Below are positions 57,220-64,000 of a DNA stretch of 64,000 bases, one piece after another. Each line of letters starts with the position of its first letter. The stretch's first letter is position 1. A model generated the notes under the pieces. It did no database searches, was not told the origin of the DNA, and was given only the letters and a program-made list of their open reading frames with translations. This stretch comes from Phycisphaerales bacterium (GTDB lineage Bacteria; Planctomycetota; Phycisphaerae; Phycisphaerales; SM1A02). The DNA lies in the NCBI GenBank assembly GCA_030749435.1, contig JASMKH010000004.1, forward strand, positions 1 to 64,000, given 5' to 3'. The translations under genes and the position numbers were made by a program.

Positions 57220-59346
57220 TCAGCAGACCTGATTCCACCGCGCGATCACTGCCAGCAGATCATCCGCGCCAACGCTCCCCGAGCCGTCGACATCGGCGGA
57301 GCAGTTGTCGCAGTCGCCCCATGAGTCGATGACCGCCAGAAGGTCGCCGACGTCGACGACTCCGTCACCGTTGACATCCTCGGGGCAGGGTTCCGCAGCC
57401 TCGCCATGGAACCACACCCAACTGGGAATAGTCTGCCGCTGAATACCGGGGCCCTGGAATCGTGCGATCAGTCCGGCGTTTCCGCCATTCTCGAAGAAGT
57501 CGATTCTGATCTCGTGCATTCCTGCCATCAGCCCGATCGTCCCGAATCGCTCCACCATGCCGTGCAGTCCATCATTGTCGATCACCAGCGAGCCGCCGAT
57601 GGAGAGCCGGGATCCGTCATCGGACTCGATCGACAAGGTGTACAGGCCGGTCTCCGGGATTGAAAGGTAGCCCGTGACCACGGCGCCCACCTCATCGAAG
57701 CGGCCGCTGGTCGCGAACGGACCGTCGGTGCTCACAATGCCGATCTGTGGCAGCACGTCGTCGTAGTACGGTGACAGCGCATCGAAATCCGGAAGTACCT
57801 GGGGCGACTCCAGCGCGAAGTACTCGATCGCCGCGCCGGGACTCAAACCGTCGACATCGTCAGGGGGACGAAGCCAGTCCACACTCACGATGACCTCGGC
57901 CGTTCCGCCTTCCACAAGCGTATAGGTGAAACTGTCCTGCCCACTGAACCCCGCAGCAGGTGTGTATGCCAACTCGGTCCAGAATCCAACGCCCCCCACG
58001 AGCTTCACAACACCACCTTCGGCCGAAACCTCGTCAAACGACTCGATCACTGGTTCGAAGTTGCCATCGCAATCCGAGGCCGCGTCATTGAGCAGGACGT
58101 CGATGACCACCCGTTGATCCGCAAGCGTATGGGCCCAGTCGTCAATTGCGCCACCACCCACGGCGATGAGGTCACACCCAGGCTCAATCGAGTCCAGGTA
58201 GCCGAGGATGACCCCCTGCACACGGTCGTGGAACCCCAGGCGGATGTTCGCAATTCCACCGTCACAGATGTGGCAGTACGACATGATTGTCCCGTCGGCT
58301 GCGCCGGAGCAGTCACCGTTGCCGCAATTGTCGATCGGTGGCGAGTATCCGTCGTGTGTATGCATCGTCCCGAAGTTGTGACCGAGTTCGTGAGCCATCA
58401 CGACCAGATCCCAGTTGTCTGAATGATTGTCCTGAAGCGGGTGCGGGAAGAACCCGTTGAGATACCCGGACACTCCGTAGCCGTAACTGGAATTGCACAG
58501 CACACTCAACCATGCAACGCCGCCGTAGGGGAGGTCCGTGCGGCCGGAGAGGATGTGCGCCACGGTCCGATTGACCGAGCCCATATTGGCTGTCCACTCG
58601 TTTCGAAACTGATCGAGCATGTCGATTCCACTCGAAGGGTCATACGGATCATCGTCCTCGGACCACACGCGAACGAATGGCACCTCCAGCCGGACGTTGA
58701 CGTTCTCCTCGAAGATTTCGCTCACCCCTGCCGCGAGGGTCAGGGCGTAGGCTGCCGCCGCACCAGCGTCGCCATCGAAGAGCCGGTCGGTGAACTCCCA
58801 ATCGGAGTCGATCGCAAGGGTGGCGACTCTGCACGGCGCATCGCCCCGGTCGGCGACTGCAGATTCAACGTAGGGATCGGCACCTTCCACACGCCTCACT
58901 TCACATGAAGGTGTGGTGCGGGTACCGGACACCAACGCGGCGCCCCACATCGGGGGCAGGCCGGGGCGTCCCGAAATCACGCTCACATCAGAACCCACGC
59001 GCACGAACCCGTCGATGCCATATCTCGACACACCAACGAACACGCTGCTCGCATCCTCCCCAGCGACATGGCCCCGCCACAAACGGAGGTCGCCGAGGTC
59101 AACTGCCTCACCGGGCCGGCGTCCGTCCACAATGTCGGCCGCCGCGGTCAGCACCTCGAATCGTTCCAAATCGAGTATCTGGCCCGAGTCCAGGGCGCAG
59201 CGGAGCGTTTGATCATCGGACTCCATCAGCGCATGGCGAAGCAACTCCGCGGTCAGTCCGGGTTGCGCTCCGAGGGTCCGGGGTGTGTCACCGGTTGAGC
59301 TGGCGCCACACAGGGATGCCACCACCAGTACTGTCAAACGCGTCAT
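57220..59346 (-). CDS. Secreted metzincin protease with PA14 and dockerin-like domains
   Basis: This 708-residue protein has a signal peptide (TRLTVLVVASLCGAS), a pro-region, and a catalytic domain with HELGHNFGTMH (three zinc ligands of the HExxHxxGxxH motif) and TIMSYCH as Met-turn. Cysteines around NCGNGDCSGAADG suggest disulfides. A beta domain follows, then a PA14 domain (about 540-640: VTGYLSIPETGLYTLSIESD), and two dockerin-like calcium loops (VNGDGVVDVGDLLAVIDSWG and VDGSGSVGADDLLAVIARW). GAGGGAG precedes the ATG 59346. It resembles reprolysin-type M12B peptidases. It probably digests extracellular protein. Confidence 0.9.
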   Translation of the reverse strand: MTRLTVLVVASLCGASSTGDTPRTLGAQPGLTAELLRHALMESDDQTLRCALDSGQILDLERFEVLTAAADIVDGRRPGEAVDLGDLRLWRGHVAGEDASSVFVGVSRYGIDGFVRVGSDVSVISGRPGLPPMWGAALVSGTRTTPSCEVRRVEGADPYVESAVADRGDAPCRVATLAIDSDWEFTDRLFDGDAGAAAAYALTLAAGVSEIFEENVNVRLEVPFVRVWSEDDDPYDPSSGIDMLDQFRNEWTANMGSVNRTVAHILSGRTDLPYGGVAWLSVLCNSSYGYGVSGYLNGFFPHPLQDNHSDNWDLVVMAHELGHNFGTMHTHDGYSPPIDNCGNGDCSGAADGTIMSYCHICDGGIANIRLGFHDRVQGVILGYLDSIEPGCDLIAVGGGAIDDWAHTLADQRVVIDVLLNDAASDCDGNFEPVIESFDEVSAEGGVVKLVGGVGFWTELAYTPAAGFSGQDSFTYTLVEGGTAEVIVSVDWLRPPDDVDGLSPGAAIEYFALESPQVLPDFDALSPYYDDVLPQIGIVSTDGPFATSGRFDEVGAVVTGYLSIPETGLYTLSIESDDGSRLSIGGSLVIDNDGLHGMVERFGTIGLMAGMHEIRIDFFENGGNAGLIARFQGPGIQRQTIPSWVWFHGEAAEPCPEDVNGDGVVDVGDLLAVIDSWGDCDNCSADVDGSGSVGADDLLAVIARWNQVC

Positions 59347-59483
59347 TTGGCACTCCCTCGATTCCACCCCACACAGACTCCCGCTCCGCATTGGAGCACA
59401 ATCCTGACCGATTGCAAGACGGATGGAGTCAAGGAAGGCTCACAAGGGGCTCGAAGTGCCCTGCGCGGGTCCGGATCGACCCC

Positions 59484-60803
59484 CTATCCCCACTCGTTGA
59501 GCAGTTGCAGCAGGTCCCACACATCCACCTCGCCCGATCCGTCCGCATCTGCGGTGCAATCGCAGGCGAGGCAGGTGCCAAACTGACCGATGAGCAGCAT
59601 CAGGTCGGTGAGGTCCACGGTGCCGCTCCCGTCGACATCCGTCGAGATGGTCACCGTGAAGTCGCAACTCACACCCTCGACGGCGCTCAGGTGCGTGAGG
59701 ATGTCCGATCGAACCCGGGGGTGAAACTCCATGGAGATGTTGCTGTAGTAGTTGGGGGCACACGTGTGGCAGTAGGACATGATGGATCCGCCCCAGGCAT
59801 TAGCACAGTTGCCCAGTCCACATCCGTCAATGGGCGGGTTCATCTCATGCGTATGCATTGCCCCCAGGTTGTGCCCCACTTCATGAGAGACGACAAGAAG
59901 GTCCCAGATGTTCCAGGAATGTGCTGGTGGCGGGTTGGCGAAGCTTCCATCGATTCCGGATGAGTAGGAATAGCCATGCGACTGGCATGTGGAACTCCGC
60001 CACGCCAGGCCCGAACTGGCGGGCGCGTGGGACCCCGACATCAGGTGCGCCACATGCCGGTCCGATTCCGGCGCGTTCGCTATCCACTCGGCCCTGAACT
60101 GATCGAGCAGGTCGTCGTCGACCTCGGTCGGATCGTACGGATCAGACGGGTCCGACCACGTTCGAATGTAGGAGATCTGGAGCGTGACGTCGAGATCCGC
60201 TGCGTAGATCACGGACACTGCAGCCGCCAATTCAAGCACGTAGGCTGCAGCGGCATCGGGATCGCCTCCGAACACGTCGTTGGTGAACTCCCAGTCCGTA
60301 TCGAAAGCGATTCGGATCTGTCGGCATGCGCGTTGCGGCTGGCCCCGCTCCGTTCGACGCTCCGTAGCCGTGCGTGGTGCGGGCACTTCACGTGGTGGTC
60401 GCCCTCCGCACGGCCTGCGGTCCTCCACGGCCGTCGCCTGGGCGCCCTGCAGCAACCGATCCCCGCCGGCGACAACGCTGTGGAAGCGGCCCTGCCGTCG
60501 CACCCATCCACGCACGCCCTCGGGCGAACTCACGAGAAAGAGCAGTCCATCGTTGACATCACCCCGCCAGAATCGGCGTGGGGAGAATTGAGCAGGCCGC
60601 GGGGGGCCTTCACCGGCCACCTCGATCGTCAACCCATCCTGGATGGACGAGATCTGATCAAGGGTGACTTCCTGCTCGAGGTCCCCCTCGCGAAAAACCA
60701 CGGTCACCGGCGTCACCGCTTGCTGGAGCGATGCCGAGAGCGTCGGCGCCCCGTGGAGAGACGTCGTCAGCGCAACTGCGAGTGACCACATTGCTTCAAC
60801 CAT
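59484..60803 (-). CDS. Secreted metzincin protease, shorter paralog
   Basis: This 439-residue protein shares the catalytic core of the preceding gene: DTDWEFTNDVFGGD, SYIRTWSDPSDPYDP, HEVGHNLGAMH and SIMSYCH. It has a signal peptide (MWSLAVALTTSLHG), a short proregion ending in a basic segment (about 125-165, rich in Arg), no PA14 domain, and two dockerin-like loops at the C-terminus (DVDGSGTVDLTDLMLLIGQFG and DADGSGEVDVWDLLQLLNEWG). The basic proregion may be a processing site. The ATG at 60803 was chosen over a TTG at 60827. It is transcribed in the same direction as the longer paralog, 137 bases before it. Confidence 0.88.
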   Translation of the reverse strand: MVEAMWSLAVALTTSLHGAPTLSASLQQAVTPVTVVFREGDLEQEVTLDQISSIQDGLTIEVAGEGPPRPAQFSPRRFWRGDVNDGLLFLVSSPEGVRGWVRRQGRFHSVVAGGDRLLQGAQATAVEDRRPCGGRPPREVPAPRTATERRTERGQPQRACRQIRIAFDTDWEFTNDVFGGDPDAAAAYVLELAAAVSVIYAADLDVTLQISYIRTWSDPSDPYDPTEVDDDLLDQFRAEWIANAPESDRHVAHLMSGSHAPASSGLAWRSSTCQSHGYSYSSGIDGSFANPPPAHSWNIWDLLVVSHEVGHNLGAMHTHEMNPPIDGCGLGNCANAWGGSIMSYCHTCAPNYYSNISMEFHPRVRSDILTHLSAVEGVSCDFTVTISTDVDGSGTVDLTDLMLLIGQFGTCLACDCTADADGSGEVDVWDLLQLLNEWG

Positions 60804-60869
60804 ACGGTTGATTCCATGGGGCGCCAAACAGCGGTGGCATGACAGGAGGTCCCCGCCTGAGCGAGCGTG

Positions 60870-62672
60870 CTACCCGTTCGGACCCGGCCTGTCACCGCCT
60901 CCACGGGGCGGACCGCCCCCATGAGCGCCGAAGCCGCCTTCGTACCGCATCTCACGGAAGAAGTTCCGGATCTTGTCTCGCTCCGCTTCGTCAATCTCAC
61001 CGTCACCGTTTTCATCAAATCGCTGCATGAACTCGGCTCGGCGGGCCTCGCGATCTTCGCCACCCGGGCCACCTCGGCCCCAGCCCCCGCGGTCACCTCT
61101 GCGGTCGCGCCGCACAGCCCCCGGCAACGCGTTGAACTGCGTTTCGCCGAGGAGTTCCTTGAGTCGATCGAGGTACTCCTGCTCAAGCGCACCACGCTTC
61201 TCGAACGCGGCGCCGATGGGGTCCTGATCCTCCCGACTCGTCTCCACGCCGGTTTCTCGTTCGAGCATTCTTCGAACGAATCGCATCTCCCGAGGCTCCT
61301 CGTGGGTCCTGACGATGTTCAGAATCTCTTCATTCAACTCGCCACATGCAACTGTGCAATCTTCGAGCAGAACAGCGATGGCTGTCAGCGTTTCTTCGTC
61401 GAGGCCCTCCAGTTCAAGGGCCGCCTTGATCACACGCACAGCCCGATTGGATCGGTAGATCCGGTCGTATCCGGCAGCCAGCGCCCGCTTCCGGAAGTCC
61501 GCCCCAAGTTCACCCTCCAACTGCAGGGTGATCGAGTCGATCGCCAGGTCCGTCACATCGCGAGCGGTCTCGTTCCGGACCTTGCGTTGCTCGGCGATCT
61601 TGAGCAGGGCCTCAAAGTCCGACGTCTGCATCGCTTCGATGGAGGCAATCATTGCGGTCTGGTCGAAGTCCACACGTCGCCGAAGGGCATCATCCAGATC
61701 GAGTTCCCACGAACTCATCACGTCGAGCACGGCTTGATGATGCGTCTCGTCGACGGCTGGCAACGTCGCCTCGACGATGGGCCACAGGTCGGTTCGCTCC
61801 CCCTGAAGACTTCCACGCGGCAGCTCTCTGAGTCTGCGAAGGCGTCGCTCGAGCGTCGGCCAATGAACCAACTGTGCTTCGGTCAGCACACTCTGCGCCG
61901 CATCAACGACCTCGCTGGACATGCTGGATCGGGCCCGAGCAAACCGTTTGAGCAGTTCAAGTTGAGCATCCAGGAGGTCCTGCATTGCAGGCGACTGCAG
62001 TTGGGCGCGGCGGATCTCACGGAACGCGTTGCGGATTTCGCTCATCCGCTCGCCGAACTCGCTGCGAATCGCCTCCCGGCGAGCAGCTCGCGCTTCCTCG
62101 CGGACGCGACGTTCATCCTCGTTGGCGGCTTCTGATTCATCCTCACTGGCCTCTGATCGAGCGGCCTCTCGCGCAGCTCGCATCTCTGATCGCATCTCGT
62201 CCATACGCGATCGCAGGTCGTCGACGCGTTCGGCCTCAAGGTCTGCGACACCCGAGGAATCGCCCAGATCCGCCATTACCGCTCGCGTTTCCTCGACCGC
62301 CATCCTGAAGGTCTCGTCGTAGTCCTCAAGCAGCATTTCGATGATGTCGTACTGCTCGCCATCGAGCTCGAGGATCTCGTTCACAACGAGCACATCTCTC
62401 GTGAGGAAGTCCGGCCGGAAGATCAAATCCGAAACCCGCCCCATCGGACCACCAAGCAGGCCCTGCTCCGGGGCGCCCCAGCGGCCTCCAGGGCCTCGTC
62501 GGCCTCGGCCCTCACGGCCGTCTCGGTGCCCGCGACCTCCTCGATCTTTTTCACCCTGCGCCGAGTCGCCACCATCCGGGCGAGGCTGCGGGCCCGGCTG
62601 TGCCAGCACGCCACCGTCGATCATCAGCATTGCGGCCAGGGCCGCACCAAAGACTGATCCTGCTCGCCACAT
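60870..62672 (-). CDS. Exported helical protein with a C-terminal EF-hand
   Basis: This 600-residue protein is not assigned to a family. It has a signal peptide (MWRAGSVFGAALAAMLMIDG), a Gly/Arg-rich low-complexity stretch (about 35-65), a long alpha-helical, charged region (about 130-230, EAARSEASEDESEAANEDER) and a calcium-binding EF-hand near the end (FDENGDGEIDEAERDKI). A Gly/Pro/Arg tail closes it. Segments such as VLTEAQLVHWPTL and LLGETQFNALPG recall the LTxxQ helices of Spy/CpxP chaperones, but this is a weak resemblance. ATG 62672 has GGAGG 10 bases upstream. It is divergent from the ECF operon, so it may be its target. Confidence 0.72.
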   Translation of the reverse strand: MWRAGSVFGAALAAMLMIDGGVLAQPGPQPRPDGGDSAQGEKDRGGRGHRDGREGRGRRGPGGRWGAPEQGLLGGPMGRVSDLIFRPDFLTRDVLVVNEILELDGEQYDIIEMLLEDYDETFRMAVEETRAVMADLGDSSGVADLEAERVDDLRSRMDEMRSEMRAAREAARSEASEDESEAANEDERRVREEARAARREAIRSEFGERMSEIRNAFREIRRAQLQSPAMQDLLDAQLELLKRFARARSSMSSEVVDAAQSVLTEAQLVHWPTLERRLRRLRELPRGSLQGERTDLWPIVEATLPAVDETHHQAVLDVMSSWELDLDDALRRRVDFDQTAMIASIEAMQTSDFEALLKIAEQRKVRNETARDVTDLAIDSITLQLEGELGADFRKRALAAGYDRIYRSNRAVRVIKAALELEGLDEETLTAIAVLLEDCTVACGELNEEILNIVRTHEEPREMRFVRRMLERETGVETSREDQDPIGAAFEKRGALEQEYLDRLKELLGETQFNALPGAVRRDRRGDRGGWGRGGPGGEDREARRAEFMQRFDENGDGEIDEAERDKIRNFFREMRYEGGFGAHGGGPPRGGGDRPGPNG

Positions 62673-62838
62673 GTCCGATACTCCTCCGCTGGGGACTGGG
62701 GCGGCTCGATTCCGCCCGCCATCCGATACGAAACGGTTGATTGCAACATCCCCGAATCCGTGAAGGATATGGTGCCTCCGGGCAACGTAGGGCCTGGTAG
62801 CCGATCCCGCCTGCAACGCCTCAGATAAGGACCCCCGC

Positions 62839-63420
62839 GTGGATCTCGACTTCGACGCCTGTGTCCGGGGGGACGCCGACGCCTGGCGGGCCTTCTGTGA
62901 TCAGACGGTACGGCTGGTGGTCGCGTCGATCCGCAGGGTGTGCCCCTCCGGCCGAACGCCGGCGGGCGAAGAGGTGGATGATCTCGTTCAGGCCGTCTAC
63001 ATCAAGATCCTCCGCAACGACCGGCGGCTGCTGCGGCGATACGACCCGAGTCGATCGAGCGTTTCGACCTGGATCACGCTCATTGCACGCAGCGTGGCCA
63101 TCGACGCCCTGCGGCGGAAAGGCCACGATCTGAGGCCTCTTGACGAGGCGCATGGGGCGGTTCAGGACACGGATCGGGCCGCCCCGACCGGGCCGGTCAT
63201 CCCCACCCATCTCCTCACCGCCCGCCAGCGGCTCATCCTGACCATGCTCTTTGAGGATGGAATGGAGGTATCCGAAGTGGCTGCCGCCCTGGGCGTCAAG
63301 GCGCAGACCATTCGGAGCAGCAAACACAAGGCAATGGAACGGCTGAGACGCCACTTCAGCGAGCACGGGGTGGGGGATGGCTCCCCCAGAGACAACGTAG
63401 AACTGGACGACCGCCCATGA
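62839..63420 (+). CDS. ECF-family RNA polymerase sigma factor
   Basis: This 193-residue factor has sigma region 2 (DDLVQAVYIKILRNDRRLL, then STWITLIARSVAIDALRRK) and region 4 (LTARQRLILTMLFEDGMEVSEVAAALGVKAQTIRSSKHKAMERL), the latter a helix-turn-helix. Regions 1 and 3 are missing, as expected of ECF. The GTG start has AAGGA 7 bases upstream. The stop overlaps the anti-sigma-like gene (ATGA). Its regulator is that membrane protein, and the divergent EF-hand gene is a likely target; both are inferences from context. Confidence 0.9.
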   Translation: MDLDFDACVRGDADAWRAFCDQTVRLVVASIRRVCPSGRTPAGEEVDDLVQAVYIKILRNDRRLLRRYDPSRSSVSTWITLIARSVAIDALRRKGHDLRPLDEAHGAVQDTDRAAPTGPVIPTHLLTARQRLILTMLFEDGMEVSEVAAALGVKAQTIRSSKHKAMERLRRHFSEHGVGDGSPRDNVELDDRP

Positions 63421-63899
63421 ACGAGCAGGACCCCAATCTGACCGATCTGGAACAGACCCTCCGCAGCGGGGGCTGGCAATGGTCTGACCCGCCTGAGACC
63501 CCCTCGAGGGCAGATCTTGCGGCGTGGGTCGAGTCGCCTACCGAGCACGAGGAGGTTGAGTCGCTGCTGGCGGCTGACCCGGCATGGCGACACGCAGTGG
63601 TCGACATGCGGGTCGGCGGGCTGGAACTGGACGCAGACCTGGACCCCGACCTGATGGTCCGCCTCACCGGCCTGATGCCCGATCCACCGACCGTACTGGC
63701 CAGGATCGGTGGTTGGGCGCTGGCCGCAGCGGCCTGCATCCTGCTGGCCATCGCCGGATGGCAACTCGGCAGCGAGACCGCATCCGAGCGATCGATGGAG
63801 CAAGCCCTCGCGATCGCCACGTTTGGACTCAGCGAGGATGAGAGTGGTGACGGCTCGTTTCTGGCCGTCACCTTTGGCGAGGGGGAGGACGATCGATGA
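63417..63899 (+). CDS. Predicted membrane anti-sigma factor
   Basis: This 160-residue protein has a cytoplasmic N-terminal part (about 1-95) with no zinc-binding His-Cys-Cys motif, one membrane helix (about 98-117, WALAAAACILLAIAGW), and a short extracytoplasmic tail of about 40 residues. Size, topology and position immediately after the ECF gene (ATGA overlap) point to its anti-sigma factor, although no specific family could be named. The next gene overlaps by ATGA. Confidence 0.72.
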   Translation: MNEQDPNLTDLEQTLRSGGWQWSDPPETPSRADLAAWVESPTEHEEVESLLAADPAWRHAVVDMRVGGLELDADLDPDLMVRLTGLMPDPPTVLARIGGWALAAAACILLAIAGWQLGSETASERSMEQALAIATFGLSEDESGDGSFLAVTFGEGEDDR

Positions 63900-64000
63900 A
63901 GTCCCGCCTGTTGCTCGTCCTGCTCATTCTGTCACTCATATTCAACGTGTTCTTTCTGATCGGTGCGCTCCGGCAACCGGCCAAGCGAAACGCCATGGCG
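63896..64000 (+). CDS. Membrane-anchored protein, N-terminal fragment (cut by window end)
   Basis: Only 35 codons are visible: a basic start, one hydrophobic helix (LLLVLLILSLIFNVFFLIG) and a polar continuation. The start overlaps the anti-sigma stop (ATGA). Similar beginnings belong to periplasmic metal-sensor/Spy-CpxP-like proteins encoded after ECF/anti-sigma pairs, but this cannot be confirmed without the rest. Confidence 0.6.
   Translation, partial: MKSRLLLVLLILSLIFNVFFLIGALRQPAKRNAMA

Noticed and set aside
50243-60803. PEP-CTERM sorting tails on the secreted calcium-loop proteins
   Set aside because: The C-termini end in dockerin-like loops without a following hydrophobic helix and basic tail, so they are not exosortase substrates of the known type.
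1-64000. tRNA or rRNA genes, insertion sequences or prophage remnants
   Set aside because: No cloverleaf-like sequence, transposase or integrase motif, or terminal inverted repeats were found on reading all intergenic stretches.

Overview
The window is a 64 kb piece of a GC-rich bacterial chromosome. Gene content points to the Planctomycetota, most likely class Phycisphaerae. The evidence is Tat-exported Gfo/Idh/MocA oxidoreductases and a Tat-exported hydroxypyruvate isomerase-like protein, secreted proteins with dockerin/EF-hand-like calcium loops, a fused exosortase-EpsI protein beside a capsule-type locus, and an ECF sigma/anti-sigma pair. This placement is an inference from gene content; no rRNA or other taxonomic marker is present. 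No tRNA, rRNA, insertion sequence, prophage or CRISPR array was found.

Layout. 1-0.5 kb: end of a tRNA-dihydrouridine synthase gene. 0.6-15.6 kb (minus strand): a large type IV pilus/type II secretion-like operon. In order of transcription it holds a major pseudopilin, a small exported protein, a minor pseudopilin, PilM, PilN, PilO, PilP, the PilQ secretin, a TPR lipoprotein, a signalling module (histidine kinase, response regulator, HD-GYP phosphodiesterase, STAS protein), the PilB ATPase and the PilC platform protein. Most junctions are 4-base ATGA/GTGA overlaps. Between the pseudopilin and the rest lies a 790-base stretch with strong hairpins and 11 copies of a TGGACACCCACC-type repeat in two converging blocks. 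15.8-19.5 kb (plus): a serine-biosynthesis operon of DUF1015, serA and serC. 19.5-33.9 kb (minus): an extracellular polysaccharide/exosortase locus with a Wza-like exporter, exosortase-EpsI, a giant TPR protein, a Wzc-like chain-length regulator/kinase, a sugar epimerase, a WecA/MraY-type transferase, a low-molecular-weight phosphatase and a fructosamine-kinase-like protein.

34-38 kb (plus): lipA, a ClC chloride channel with a J-domain-like segment inserted in its membrane core, and a sigma-70 family factor. Two copies of a hairpin-bearing repeat lie between lipA and the channel. 38.2-41.6 kb (minus): a stress island with an HdeD-like membrane protein, three different Hsp20 genes (one with a novel repeat-containing N-terminal half) and an unrecognised gene. 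42-47.3 kb: an ApbE lipoprotein gene divergent from a formylglycine-generating-enzyme-like gene, then two tandem Tat-exported oxidoreductases and an isomerase-like protein, with a permease gene facing them. 48.6-50.3 kb: threonine aldolase and inorganic pyrophosphatase. 50-64 kb: a large secreted calcium-repeat protein, ArfB, an RlmL-like methyltransferase, an SGNH-like protein, a VTT membrane protein, two paralogous secreted metzincin proteases, an EF-hand protein, and a divergent ECF sigma/anti-sigma operon that runs off the end.

The most unusual items are the ClC/J-domain chimera, the converging repeat blocks, the Hsp20 with about six 14-residue helical repeats, the chain-length kinase lacking the Walker A lysine, and the DUF1015-serA-serC association.
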